Shown here in pieces: positions 10,807-23,689 of a stretch of DNA of 64,000 nt. Made by a program: the position numbers and the translations under genes. Within the stretch, counting starts at the first letter, position 1; each line of letters begins with the position of its first letter. Source of the stretch: Sphagnum compactum (taxonomy: Eukaryota; Bryophyta; Sphagnopsida; Sphagnales). The DNA lies in NCBI GenBank assembly GCA_965153455.1, contig OZ234495.1, positions 3,968,001-4,032,000 on the forward strand, in the 5' to 3' direction. A model generated the notes under the pieces. The model saw only the letters and a program-made list of their open reading frames with translations, ran no database searches and was not told the origin of the DNA.

Positions 10807-11232
10807 GACCAAAGGCAGGAGTTAAGTTTAGGGTAAAGCCCCAGGCCGTGGGCTTTACTGGAATAAGGGCCCGTGTGAGACAGATTGTAGAAGCATGGAC
10901 CCAATTCCATTAAAGCACATGGCCCAAGGTCTATCTCATGTGACCAAAGGCAGGAGTTAAATTTAGGGTAAAGCCCCAGGCTGTGGGCTTTACTGGAATA
11001 AGGGCCTGTGCCAGACAGATCATAGAAGCATTAAAGTGCATGGCCAAGGTCCATCTCATTTGACTCCTTATGGCGGTAAAGCCCACGGCATTGGGCTTCA
11101 CTGGAATAAGGGCCCATGTGAGACAGATCGAAGCAAGCATGGGCCCCTTCCATTAAAGCGCATGGCCAAGGTCCGCCTCATATATGCGGCTCCTTATTCC
11201 GATAAAGCCTGTGAACATTGGGCTTGACTGAG
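10807..11232 (+). repeat. Tandem array of a 135-base unit with an internal dyad
   Basis: Units start near 10807, 10942 and 11060, with a partial unit at the end. Each holds a foldback in which GTAAAGCCC pairs with GGGCTTTAC, followed by TGGAATAAGGGCC and then CATTAAAGC-CATGGCC. The first two units also share GACCAAAGGCAGGAGTTAA. This is the richest site of a repeat family also seen near 10.1, 18.4 and 53.6 kb. Confidence 0.85.
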
Positions 11233-14200
11233 TGTTAAGACTTGAACTGGTGTTTCATTTTTTTGCCTGTGATACCCAGCGGCAGGTAGGCAGGTATGTA
11301 TCCTGGGAAAGAAAGAAAAAACAATTGTGGGGGTGATTCAACAAACGGAACGGCACCTCCCAGCAGCAGTGGGCATTCCGTGTTTTGAAATGCCCCGGGA
11401 AGGGAAAAATTATGGCTGGTCCATAAGGCGCTGTTGAATTACACTCAAAAAATCAGTGCAGGTCTTTACGCTCTCAAACTGACGGCCTGTGGCCCTGACT
11501 GAGGCCTTGCTTGTTTGTGTGGACTCACTCGCCTTCATCCTAGCAGGACCGTTTAGATGGTGGGGGCCCACAGCTAATGGAAACGAATAATACTCAGGTC
11601 CTTACTACTTAGTTGTTGTTGTAAAGCGCTTGGATTGGATAAGAAGTCCGTCACTAAGCTTACCCTATTTTATTTTAAGCAACACATTCTTGGACTACCT
11701 ATGTGTCATCACCTCCCACTCCGCCCCCCCTCTACCCCCAAGTAGCCAGACTACCCAGGTGTGTGTAGTAAGTAAGGAAGTAAGTAAGTTATCCCTCAAA
11801 ATGCAACAACCTGAAAAGGCAGCAAGGGGTCAAGGTGATACCCAGGTTGGAGTCACACTGCCGCAAGGACCCCTTTGGAACATGGATGCAAACCAGGCCG
11901 ATTTGGACGCTAGTTTGGAACGTGTAGGGGAAGGAAGTCACAGGACGGAAGGCACTGACAGCAGCAGCAGTGCCTTTTGTCCCGTGGCTTCTGGATCCAC
12001 ACTCCAGGAAAGAGCTAGAATTTGCCTTGTTTAAGGCAATTGCAAAACTTCTCCCAGGTTTTTTGTTACATTATACCGGGATGCCATTGCTGCCAGTGCC
12101 TTTTGTGCTGTGAACCGAGGCCAGAAGGCACTGCTATGTGCCTTCCCCTTTGTAGCAACCAAAAAACAGATGAGCCGCTGACATTGTCTTACAGGAATCC
12201 ACCCGTGTTGCAAAGGCCTTAGGACCCTGCTCCAGGGATCTTACACAAAATCTCTCGCTCTAGGGTGGCGTGAGAAGTTTCGAGCTTGCTATGGCACCCT
12301 CCAAATACTCTACCGAATTTCTCCAAAGTTGTTACACGTAGTAGGGTAACATGAGGAGTGGGGGAGTTCCCAAAGGAAGTAAGTGCGTGCCTGAGATGAA
12401 GTCGAGGGGCACTTACATCGACAACACGCCCATCCTCGGATGTTAACCAACCAAGTGTAAAAATAGATGATTTTTTTAAATTAAAAAAAATTCTTTGAAG
12501 TGATATTGAGGGTTTCATTTTTTGAAATGCCCCCACATCTTGCGCAAGCAAGACACATTATGCTATGTGAGTGTACCTCCAAATACACTAGAAAAGTTTT
12601 GGCATGGCGATAGTGACTAGAGACCACAACAAACATGGTTCAGACTTGAGACAAAGGAACTGCTACTTTCTGGGGAAGAAATGGAAGAAGGCAGGCACAC
12701 GGGTGTGGGTGGGTGGTGACAGCCCCTTGTTTCGTGCACCTGCTCGCTCTCATCAGAAGGAAGGTACCAATTTGGGGCCGGACGGCAGGCGGGTAGCCCC
12801 GGGGAGGGGGGGGGGGTTAGGGTGAGGAAAAGGAGAGAGGGGAAGAAGCTGGGGCGTCGGGACCCATGAGTGGGTCCCTCTTCCCTCTCTGGAACAGGCG
12901 TGTGACCCGGCAGTAATCAGGGTCTGATTGGAATCTTCTGACATGGTGGGGCCGATGGACGGAGCGTCGCACCCGCGATTTGTCCGGGGAAAGCTCAACC
13001 GGCCAGACTTCCCCCCCAAACCCCGTTTTGAAATTTGGTGAAAAATAGTAAGAAGGGAGGGCGGGCGGGCTGGCTGGCGGGCGGCCCGGCCACGGTCAGA
13101 AGCCTCGGTCCTGACTTAGCGTTAAGGGTGGGGGGCGGGGGCGGGGGGGTTATTAGTTATCCTCTTATGCTGTAAGTAGTAAGTTGGGTACGTAGTGCAC
13201 AGGTAAATCACCCCAGTTTAGAAATTTGTACCAAACTTTCCCTATTGAATCCCTATTAAATATAGTTTTGTAGAACCTGTTTCTTGCTTTTTTAATGTTG
13301 TATGTTCTTGCTTCTTCTTTTTTCTTTTTTTTTCCACACACACTCTCACATAGTATTGAAATTGTGACCAAAAAAACAAAAACAACCAGCCTCCACCATG
13401 TAGGCTAGCCCTTCCAACATCATAATATTACCTATCAAGCAATCCTTTTCACAAAGATTGATAAATGAGGTGGGTGGGAGGGAGGAAAAAAAAAGAAAGA
13501 AAAAGGGAAAAAAAAAAGGCCTTTTGAGTGAGGTTGGCCTCATTACCACTGTCACACCCACCTCGCTGAAAACATGGATCCAAGTGGATATGTACATAGA
13601 CGATCAGGTGATTTGTTGTTGGTTTGTGTTTTGCCAGAGTTTTCTGGCTTCTTTGTTATGTGACATTACGACAAGAGCACATGTATGAGCACATTGAAGT
13701 ACCCACAGTGTTTTTTGTTTTGTTTATTCCTCTCCCACTAATTATCAGGCCAAGCCTTGATCTCTCATGTTAGGCCTTTGCATTATTGAATAAGGGATAC
13801 ACAAACTTCCAAAAGAAAGTTCATTTTTGCACTCGTCATTGCAGTGTTGCCAAATCTGGATGAGGAGCATCAGCTTCATTACCTCCCCCAAGTTCCAACT
13901 CAGGCACCCCCCTCCCCCCTCTCTCTTCCCTCCCTTGCTCCCCCCCTAACCCCCCTCTCTCAAAACAAACAAAATGTGTTCAAAAAGTCCCCCCAAATTC
14001 CCACCTTGTAGCCCTCCCCCTACTCCCTACCCTACACTTGGATACAAAAGGAGCCAAGAAAAGGCCACCAATTTTGCACATGAGAAGCATTTAAGTATGT
14101 AGCCAGAAGCTGGTCAGCCCAGCTCCCCTCCTATTTAGGCCGGCTGAAATTTGCTAAATAAAAACACTTTCAGAAGGCCCACCCACCCACCTTGCCTCCC

Positions 14201-14900
14201 AAATCACAACACTCATCCAAAAAAAAATTTCCTCCTGGCAGAAAAAAACACGAACTCCTTAAATCAATGAGTTCCCATTCTCCTTTCCCACTCTAGGAGT
14301 CAAAAAAATCCCATACAATGGATCCCCACAAAACTTCAATTATGTAAGTTTTTACATCATGCCATAGTAGCTTGGCACATTAATTTTATTATTTTTCAAG
14401 TTTTTCAAATTCTCAAATTATTTTTTTATAATTTTTTTAAAGGAGAATATTGAACCTTCAGGAATATTCTATTTCTTGAAATGAGAAATGAGCATTTAGT
14501 TAGTTATTGGACATACATGTATGTATGTGTCAAAGTTGCCAAGGTACTACAAATCCCCCCACACACAACCCCCCCCCCCCCCAACCAAAGAGATTTTTTT
14601 GTTTTGGGGGGGTTTTGCTTAGACTCTTGAAACCCTTCTTCACCTAAATTCAAACATCCCTAAGTGCCTATACTATGAGGAATTTCAATTTTCTGACTCT
14701 AAAATTAAATTAAAAATAAAATAAAAGAATTAAGTTAAATTTATTGTGGAGTATAGAGGTGTAAGTACGGGTAAAATACTGCACACACTTTTCCCTTCTC
14801 GCCCTCTCTCCGTAAGACCCGCAACGGCCGCAAAAGAGGTAATAAAAAGAAAACACTGAAAAGGTACTTACTTTTTATTACCTAGCCTTTGGTTTTTACT
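11233..14900. other. Gene-free, partly GC-rich stretch
   Basis: The longest frame (11630-12034, plus, 134 codons) is unrecognised, shows no domain and lacks splice context; I do not call it a gene. Other landmarks are G runs near 12805-12816 and 13129-13147, a GCGG/GCTGG-rich patch at 13056-13090, and a C run at about 14568-14582. An origin from old repeats is likely but not shown. Confidence 0.35.
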
Positions 14901-15179
14901 TCTGCCCGGATGCCCTTTCAAAAGTTCTACCTTCTGCCCCCAGACAGGGCCAGTGCAAATACAGCTGGCCAATCAGAAGGCACTAGGTACCTACCTACCA
15001 GGTGGGCTGCCTGAATAACCAATGGGATTGCTACAAATCCTCCAGCTGGCAGGAATGGGTGCTGCCATTGGGTGACGTGGCCAGATTCCTTTTTTAATAA
15101 TGTGACAAGGTGCTCGTGCATTGCTGCACGTGGGTGCAGGCTTCCCCTTACCTATCTACCTACTTACCTACCTACTTAA

Positions 15180-15660
15180 GTACCTACCTACCTAGTATGG
15201 CAACTCCTTAGCCCAGTGGATTCTGACTTAATCTGAAAGACCTGACCTCAGGTTGTACTCTTTTCCTCTGCCTGCTACTGCTTTGGGGCTATGGATGATA
15301 ACCAAAAAGGTCATCCAGGTAGGTTATTAGTATCCGGCTGGAGAACTGAGTCAAAACTCAATAACCAGCCAACACTAGTGCAGAACAGTGTTGTGCAGGT
15401 ACCCGGGTTAGTCAGTTACCTGGAGATGGATTTGGTTCCAGACACTCAAGAACTTAGCCAGAACTAGATTGAGGTTCTAGCACCAGTTTAAAACTTGAAC
15501 TGGGGTTAGGGTAGGGTTTGAGAACCAAATGGGGAACTGCCCCCCAATTGTAGTATGTTGTGAAGGAATGGGTAATCAAACCCAAGCCCAGTTCCTAAGT
15601 GGACCTAGTATCTGGAACTGAAACAGTTGGTTGAAAAAAAACCGGTTCCAATTCAGATTC
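15180..15660 (+). repeat. Dispersed repeat, copy 1 (ACCTACC start, GGTTCCAGTTC-rich body)
   Basis: The order of elements is a TACCTACC tract, GGATGATAACC, GGTTAT-AGTATCCGGCTGG-like words, then a body rich in GGTTCC, GAACTG and CAATTC. The same series occurs at 38010-38810, so these are two copies of one family. No coding region is visible in it. Confidence 0.5.
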
Positions 15661-16296
15661 CATGCCTAAACCCTAAACATGTTGTCATCACCTCCTCTTT
15701 GTGTTCTCCTGTTTGGCACCTACTGCCATCACCCTCCTCAGCTTTGTGTTTTTCACTCAGTTGGCACCTACTATCATCAGCCCTCCTCCTCTTCAAGTAC
15801 TTCTCTTTGTTCATGCTTGTTACCATTGCCCTCCTCTTGGTGTTCTTCTGCCATCACCCTCCTCTTGGTGTTAACTAACTGAACATGTTTTTTTAATTGA
15901 GTGACTATCTAGTTCATACATATTGGCACACCCGCATCTTGGTCTTTCCTGGACGGATGGATGGATGGACACACAGACTGAGAGAGGTGGCCACCGACAT
16001 AACATGAGAGCTTAAAATTGGGTTTGATATGATGGATGAAAAGAGAGCTCATTTCACACCTGGCTGGCTGGCTGGCTGGTTGGCCTGGCCTAACCCTTTG
16101 CTGGGGCCATTGGGTTTTTTGTGTAAGGTTGATAATTGATTGGAATTGACAGAGATGAGATTCCAGATGGGTTCTGCAGATAGAGAGCCTGTTCACACAA
16201 GCTGGGAGACACAAATTAAAAAAAAGGCACAAATTGTTGCTGCAGATGCCAGCCCAAAATGCATGTCTGGGGTTGATTGCTGTGCAGAAGCAACAG

Positions 16297-16297
<1 letters not shown>

Positions 16298-16329
<32 letters not shown>
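16298..16329 (+). repeat. GA microsatellite
   Basis: About 15 GA repeats. Open frames crossing it on both strands (Leu-Ser and Arg-Glu runs) are artefacts. Confidence 0.95.
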
Positions 16330-16333
<4 letters not shown>

Positions 16334-16631
16334 GTATCATATCATTACTAAGTAGCAGCCAGCCTCACCTTTCCTTTCCTTCCTTTCCTTTCATTTCCTT
16401 GCCTTGCCTTGCCTTCATTAACCTTGGGTGAAGTAATGAACAAACAAGCAGGCTGTATTTTCAGTGCAGTGCAAATTTGTTGGTGGTGAGTAGTCCTAGT
16501 GACAGCAGAAGTAGCAGCTATAATGGTGTGTTCTCTCAATTATACAAAAAACTTCCAATGATCCCCTGCACCTCCAATTTATTGGACTGCATTCAACAGA
16601 CAGTTGGCTCAGGCTGGGTGTGAGTTAGTAG

Positions 16632-16665
<34 letters not shown>

Positions 16666-16672
16666 CATACAT
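16632..16672 (+). repeat. TA microsatellite followed by CATA repeats
   Basis: About 14 TA units, then a short ACATACATACATACATG tract. Confidence 0.95.
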
Positions 16673-18360
16673 GGAGTCCTTTCTTCCCTTGCAGAAAAAG
16701 CAATAGCAAGACCCCTAGCCAAAAATTCCTTTTCTTACTCGAGTTAATTTACTCGCCTATGGTCACCCATAGACTAGTCAAAAAATTTGACTCTTCTTAC
16801 ATGAGTTATGTTACCCACCTATGGTCACCCCTTAGGCCTTTAAGGTTTGGACTTATGGCAAGTTTGTACTTACTACCTTTCGATAAACTTCTAGGATTAT
16901 CACTTATCCTAATAGAAGCTCCAAATGATAATTTATTATCGGATTATGTTTTTCACTCGGAATACAGTCTGAGTGGATCAAGAGTGATCTCCTCACTTTC
17001 TGAGGAGTTGTCTAGTAAGTAATGGCAATAGGACAACAACACTCACACTCACACGGTCTATGGCAATTTTCAAGTGTCTATGTTGTGTTGTACACAGATG
17101 AAACAAAAGAATTTGAGTGTCAAAGACATTCTTGAAGTGCCTACTATGTTGTGTTGTTGTACAAGAGGAAGAAAAAGAAGCATTGTGGTCACCAGTACAT
17201 TAAAGTTATCTGTAAAGTCACCATCTATTTGGGCCCTAACTTAATCCTCTGATCCCTGTTCCATCCCCAATTTGAGTGTGGTTGGAAAGTGAGTGAAATT
17301 GGGGACTATCTAATGAAATTGGGTATCAGTTCACAACATTTGCACCATCTTTCATGGTGACAAGACTTGATTTCTAATGATGAGTACAGGCAACAGAGCA
17401 ATGAAGACACAGTTATGGCAAATTGCCCCCACAAGATTTTATGCATACCTTCAAGTATGCTAAGAATAATCTGGGAGGATGTTATATATTGGTATTGGTC
17501 GTTATCATTTACAAAGCTAGATGTTGGTGCAAGTTTAGCCAAAAAAAGGCTAGAAGTTGTGTTTGACAATTGGGTCAGTTAGTTTTGAGGTCTCAAAACT
17601 AAGTGACTAACTAAAATCTAGGTTCGAATTTGTATGTGACAAGTTTCCAACAAGGAAGGGGTTACATGTGTATCTTGCCATCCAACACAACACAGAAAAA
17701 AATTCAAAAGATGTGAAAAAATTATTTATTGCTGCATGCATGTCATCTCTGGGTGTACAAAGTTGTGTTTGGCTTTTGGGAAGGAAGGGGAGGGGAGATA
17801 AACTGCTTTTCTTCTTCAGGGAGGTAGCAGTTGTATAAATTTGCAGCATCATCCCTGCCCCTTTGTTTAAATGGGTCTCTTACAAAATGGCAGCAGCAGT
17901 TACAAAACAAAAATAAATCATGGCCCCAGTTCTTAACATCTCATGCAACATCTGACTTCAAAAAACCGCAACATTGAGTACCTAGGCTACCCACTTTGCT
18001 TAGTTAGTAAACTAAGAAGTTTGAGCACTCAACAAGCAACAACAGCCCAACATCCCATCATCATTTTCTCTCTTACATAACACACCCTGCTGGCTCATCA
18101 CACAATTTTCTTGTTTGAGTGAAATCCAAGAGGGAAGTTGATGGGATTTTGCATTCAATAATGTTGCAGATGTGGCCAGCCTTCTTCTAATAGAGTAAAG
18201 ACCTACCTGCTCCGATTCTTTAAGTGTATATTTATAAATGCGATGCCACCTTACCCAGAATATTTTTCCGTGTTCCATTTTTTAATTTTTTTAAACACCT
18301 CACATTTCTCCCATTCTTTTTCCCCCTGTGATATACCAGGGAAAAAAATCGGAGCAGGTA
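16673..18360. other. Intergenic stretch
   Basis: Frames of 87 codons (16759-17022 plus) and 88 codons (18012-18278 minus) are not recognised. A copy of the AAAGTTATCYGTAAAGTCACC repeat starts near 17203. A short foldback (AGTTTTGAG against CTCAAAACT) lies at about 17580-17602. Confidence 0.35.
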
Positions 18361-18470
18361 TTTACACTCGTTAAAGCCCTTGGATGCAGGCTTTACCACA
18401 ATTGGGCCCATGTTTGGCTCCACCTCGCAAAGGCCCTTATTCCAATAAAGCATGCAGCCTTGGGCCTTAC
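18361..18470 (-). repeat. Copy of the dispersed AAAGCCC-dyad repeat family
   Basis: It holds GTTAAAGCCCTTGGATGCAG, GGCTTTACC, GGCTCCACCT, CCCTTATTCCAATAAAGCAT and CCTTGGGCC in the same order as the copy near 10.1 kb. Confidence 0.7.
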
Positions 18471-18518
18471 ACTACACATAGGGTAGCACCTTCGGTGTGT
18501 ACATCAGGAAATTTTTAG

Positions 18519-18962
18519 ATGAAATTTCTAGTTGGATGCCCAAGAGGTCCCACCATAGGGATCCACCTCACAATGAGCATTTTCACAAAATGCATGGCTT
18601 GCCTAATAGACAAGCACTTTAAGATGTTATTATTATTATTATTAGAAGAAGACTATAGAACATCATATAGAAATTTTATACATGGGTGCTCAAGTGAAGG
18701 GAAGGCCAGCGAGAGCAATAATAATAATGCGAGGGCTAATAAATTTACTAGGATTGGAAAATACCATAATAACCACCAGAGGTCTGTTCATGTTTTTAAT
18801 AACCTCTCAACATTGGTATATAATGTATACGGCCTCAATGAACTCATCAGTGGATGCAGAGTCAGAGTGAACCAGCACCCCATGCACAATGGATGGTCTG
18901 TGGAATGGAAAATATTTTTGGATTGCACCTATTCATGTTCCATAACTAAGCAAGTTGGTTAG
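18519..18962 (+). other. Unidentified open frames, possible gene remnant
   Basis: Two overlapping plus-strand frames occur here: 18519-18962 (147 codons) and 18682-18870 (62 codons). The shorter one reads like real protein, with a hydrophobic stretch (GLFMFLITSQHWYIMY), but I cannot place it in a family and found no neighbouring exon. It may be a gene fragment; equally it may be chance. Confidence 0.2.
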
Positions 18963-19867
18963 CTATACACTAACCATTCAAATGCATCTACCTACCTACC
19001 TAGTAACCACTAAGTGCCTTACCTACCTACATAGTAACCACTTACATTGCTTACCTATGATACTTATCAACTTATACAAGTACTTAGCAAGGTTTCAAGA
19101 GTGGGAAGCATGAGGGCTTCCACCATAGGCCCCTTCAAGGTCCTTATCCAAGGCAAAAAAACTGGTAGAATCGTAGCCATGGCCATTTTGTTTGAGAAGG
19201 GGAGGAGGCACCTTATGCACAAGGTCCTTCCTTGGTTGTAGAAGAAATATTAATGACGGTAAGGCACCCTTAGCATACAATAGACAAGTTCTACTACTGT
19301 AATACCTTGGCCATTTCAACACATGTCTGTCGAATAATTAATTAATTTTCAAAATTTCCTTTCAACCAATGGAATATTCTTAAATATTCACTATTATCCT
19401 TCACAATATTTTTTGATCTGGAAAAAATAATTTTTGGAAATTTCAACATTTTTGAAAATAATATAATTAGTGTTGAATTGTCCAAGGTACTAGGGCAGTT
19501 GTTTATGTACATAGTTTTGTAGATTCACTCTTGACAAATATTTGGTGCCGATGGGTGTTGTACAATTTGAACCGAAAAGAAAGGGACCCTTGTTTGTTTT
19601 AAAGAAACAATCACAATTGCTTTGGCCACAAGATCAGGATTATTGTAATTGTTAATGGTTATATTTGTGGGCTGACCTCAAGTAAGATGAGCAGTGATTT
19701 ATTTTATTTTTTTAATTTTGCCACTTGAAAACAAAAAAAATTGGGAAATTTTGCAAATTTTCCTTTTCAAAAGTGTAAATTTGAAAAAGATTGCTATTTT
19801 TCTTGGAAAACTCACCAAACTTTCAAAATCACAAAACTGAAGAAACAAACACTAAAGTTGAGATGTT

Positions 19868-19935
19868 ATTTGTTTTTGCACCCAATTTGTTGTTGTATGA
19901 AGGGTACAAACAACAAATTGGGTGCAAAAACAAAT
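19868..19935. repeat. Perfect 27-base-pair hairpin
   Basis: Positions 19868-19894 are the exact reverse complement of 19909-19935, with a 14-base loop. The arms contain TTTTTGCACCCAATTTGTTG. The outer flanks do not pair. Confidence 0.95.
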
Positions 19936-21461
19936 GGGGGTGTTAAGATTCCATTCTTGCAGTTCATCATTTGAGATCACAAAACATTTGCTTTCAAGCA
20001 TAACTTAATAGCCTAGTCTATTGATGTGCATTAGAAGAAAACCCCTCTATATAAAAAGAAGTAGGGATGTACAAAGCAAGGAGTACAAGGCAAATAAGAG
20101 TGCAAGAACACATGTTACGAAAGAACATAATAATTAGGACACCATGAATACACTAGTAAAATAGAAGTAAACTAAAAGTTTCCATTTATCACAAATCACC
20201 TAGCAAGAAAGGTGCATTTGCTGCAATGTGTGAAAGAAATGAGGAATGCTTTTCAAATGCAACAGCAAGCTAAAAAGTCGCAATGGCTTACGCACATTGA
20301 AAGGCTATGGACACACACTCATAATAATAAAAAATAAGCATAGTGAGAATTTTTTGTAATTGTTAATGACAAGCAATAATGAGCTGAGAACACAAAATCA
20401 AAAAAGAGTCGAAATAACAATGAAGACAAACATAAGTCTCTATGGGTCGTGAAGTGTTGCAATGTTCCACAGCCCAAATAACACTTGTTAGTTAGGTCAT
20501 GGTGGCACTTTCTTTCGTTATAATGCAGGGACACAGAAGCTTCAAAAACAAATGCACATGTGAAGGCCAATTTGAGACTCTAAGAGAGAAAGAGAGAGGG
20601 AGAAGTAGATCTCTTTCATTACAGGAGGAGGGTCATTAACTCACCGGAAGTAAATAAATGTCTGTCTGTCTGTGTCTGTCTTGTCTTCAAAGAGAGTTCG
20701 TTGTTAACGGATTTTGTGTAAAGCTCAACTGACCCCGGGCTGGACCCACATATGTTATGATGTGATCGACAGACTGACTAACTTACAACAACTCTCATCC
20801 CAGGAGAGAGAGAGAGAGAGAGAGTATGTATTACTCCCACTCCAAAGCAAGTGTGAGAACTAACTAACTGGAAAGGCATGATAAATAAGAAGGCCATCTC
20901 ATTGTCTCTCTCTCTCTCTTTCTCTCTCTCACTCAGCCAGCCAGTCATGAGTGGGGATCCCTAATTTCCTTAACTAAATAGAGGGAGATTGTGAGCTAAA
21001 AGCTGCCTGTTATATGCCTTATGAACTGTGCAACTTTTACCCATCCATCAGAGAATCCATGTTTGCTGCTGCTCATCCTCCTTTTGCCACAACCTCCTAC
21101 AGTGCTAGAGGTTCTCCAGCTTTCTCATTGGCCCCTCTCCCTCCTCTAGTTGTTGTTTGCTCAAGATGCATAACCTCCTCTCCCATCTTCTTTTGTCTTT
21201 GCATAGTTAGTTCATCCAAACAGGACAAATAGGGTTATGAGTTTTCCTCCATTGAGACGAGTGTTACATGGTTTTTTCATCCATTGGAAACGAGGGTTAC
21301 ATTGTTTTTTCATCCATTGAAAGGAGGGTTGCATGATTTTCATCCATTTACAAACCCAAATTACACAACTTTTCATCCATGAATAAGATGATTACAGGGT
21401 CACTTTCAAACCTCTACATTGTGGGTTATGTCTGGTAATTAGCGTGAGTGAGCGTGTGGCT
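19936..21461. other. Intergenic stretch with GA/CT tracts
   Basis: GA and CT microsatellites lie at about 20800-20824 and 20904-20931. A triplicated TTTTCATCCATT-A phrase is at 21240-21385. No gene can be supported. Confidence 0.45.
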
Positions 21462-21517
21462 GGTTACCGTGAATAGACTTGTTGTGTGATCACACACCTT
21501 GACTATTCACAGTAACC
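21462..21517. repeat. Near-perfect 28-base-pair palindromic hairpin
   Basis: GGTTACCGTGAATAG at the left pairs with CTATTCACAGTAACC at the right. The centre is TGTGTGATCACACA. There are only a few mismatches across 28 paired positions and almost no loop. Confidence 0.9.
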
Positions 21518-21557
21518 TTTGGTGCTCTTGCAGGGTACTTAGTCCATAAAGGCCCAA

Positions 21558-21584
21558 GGGTTTAGGGTTTAGGGTTTAGGGTTT
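21558..21584 (+). repeat. Short interstitial TTTAGGG telomere-type repeat
   Basis: Nearly four copies of the plant telomere unit TTTAGGG, 41 bases after the hairpin at 21462-21517. Arrays this short also occur as telo-box promoter elements (AAACCCTAA) in plants, so it need not mark an old chromosome end. Confidence 0.9.
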
Positions 21585-22401
21585 AAGGTGGTGGACACTT
21601 TATTTTCTGTTATATTCTGAAAATCCCGGGGCTTGCTTTTTAGGGTTTAACTTAACCTTGTAATGTCACCCCGTAACGGTCAGGGAAAGCCGAATATACA
21701 CTGAAAAATGAACCAAAAAATGGTCTGCCCTGACAATTAGGGGTTTAACCCAACCAACAAAAAAATGAGACCAACCCATTTCAACCCAACAAAAAAATAT
21801 AAATAAATAAATAAATAAATAAAGGAAAAAGGGATCATCCTTCTTGTTGAGAATAATTAGCTGAGAATACCGTGCAAAGTTGCAGGGAGTGGTTTGGAAA
21901 CAGTAATGTTTCTGACTACTTTTACACCATTATTTGGAAAGAGAGAGAGAGAGAGGGTTTGGATTCCTAGTGGCAAAGTGTTTTAGTCTGTCCTAAAGGC
22001 AACAAAGAGTAAGTAGTACTCACCCAATAATTCAGGTGTCTCGTTCACCCACCCTATAGAGCATGGCTTTTATGATACACCCAATAAAGGAGGAAAACTA
22101 ATTTATAATATTAAAATCATAAAGAAATATAAAAAATTTACAAATAATTATATATAATCACTGCATGAACACTCAGGGCTTCAAATTCACATAAAATATG
22201 AACACCCATCAGAGACAGAACATTTTGTCACACAAGTGTTTGGAAAACATGATGTATTTAATTTTGTCCATATCAATGCCTCTTAGCTTATAAAGCATTG
22301 CCAACATCAGGACTCAGGAAGAAGTAGACCTGGCCTTGTACAGCTCTAATTTTGTGAGAGCTTACTTCCAGAGTTCTAAATAGGCTGACATGTCTTGGGG
22401 A

Positions 22402-22437
<36 letters not shown>

Positions 22438-22440
22438 TAC
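22402..22440 (+). repeat. CATA/TA microsatellite
   Basis: About seven TACA/CATA units followed by TATATATATA. Confidence 0.95.
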
Positions 22441-23112
22441 ACATTTATACATGTATGTATATACATATGGTCCTCCCAAAATAATAATAATAATAATTGT
22501 GCAACGAGAATATTTTCTTCGAAGTGAATGTTGAATGAGTGATCTATCTTTTCGTATGGGTGCTGAATTTGCTGCAAATGTTGGGTTTAACCAAAATTCT
22601 TTGCCCTAATTTTGCACTCGACTACAAGAGAGAGTACCAAGGCAAGGATATTGTGTTTAGATTCATTTATAGAGTATATAGTAGCTTAAGGGATTTTGGC
22701 CCCTAGGTAATAGATCTATTTTGATATGAGGATTTTTGAAAGATGATGTTTTGGCTTGTGTTGAAACTTGAGATTAGTTACAGAGTGATAATATCTTGAA
22801 GGATTTTGGTTTCTTTTAGAGGATTTTTTGAAGATTATATTTTTGCATGGTGAAATATTTGAGTTTCCATAATTCTTCTTTTGCCTTAAGATCCTTTTTT
22901 AATGTAAAGGGCAAGGCCACAGTGTGACACGCCCCTTGTTTCCTTCCTTGGTGAGTAGTACTTTGTGAAGGAATTCTTCAACTGCTTACCGTTTTGTAAG
23001 TATTGTAGAGTACTTTCCGTCGTCTTCTTCCACTTCATGGGGCATTCCATATGTGATTGTGATAGAATTGGCCACCAGTGAACCAGCAGCGCCCACGAAC
23101 GCACCAGTTTGG

Positions 23113-23136
23113 ATGGATGGATGGATGGATGGATGA
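23113..23136 (+). repeat. GGAT microsatellite
   Basis: Five to six GGAT units. Minus-strand frames with HPSIHPS peptides over this site are artefacts. Confidence 0.95.
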
Positions 23137-23689
23137 TGACTGGATGGATTGGTTCCAATTCTCTTGCTGTTCTGCATAAATGTCACAACAAGAGCTTTGC
23201 TTGGTGTGACAGAAAAGCATTTTGGTCAGAAAATGGCAGAATGTCCTGATTAGCGTGCCCTCTTTCTTTCTTCTCTTTCTATCCAGAATATTGTTTCCAA
23301 TGTCCATAAAGTCATCAATTCCAATAGCACACACAAGTTGTTGCAACTAATTGCAGAAAGCTTGTGTGGACCACTCTGAAAATCAGACCCACCACTGGTT
23401 ACCTTTTTCAGATGAATAGCCAATAGCCATTGACAAAGTAAAATGCACAACAATCCCCTGCCACCCCCCAACCCCACCTCAAATTGGTGTGTACATTGCA
23501 ACTTAATTAAAAACCCTTGAGGGGTCACAATGAAGTAAAGTGTACTTATAAATCACACTCATTTAAATATTCAGAGTCGGTGGCATACACTTTCTCTAAC
23601 ATTTAAACCTTGAAGACATCAAGATTGCCAATTCTTTATGCAATTGCATTTTCAGAGGCAACATGCACAGTAATATGGGGAATAAACCT

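Noticed and set aside
11630-12034. 134-codon plus-strand frame
   Set aside because: Balanced composition in parts, but no family, no splice signals and surroundings full of repeats. Not enough to call a gene.
15909-16340. 143-codon minus-strand frame
   Set aside because: It runs through GA, GGAT and GCTG microsatellites (Ser-Leu, His-Pro-Ser and Gln-Pro-Ala-Ser runs) and has no domain.
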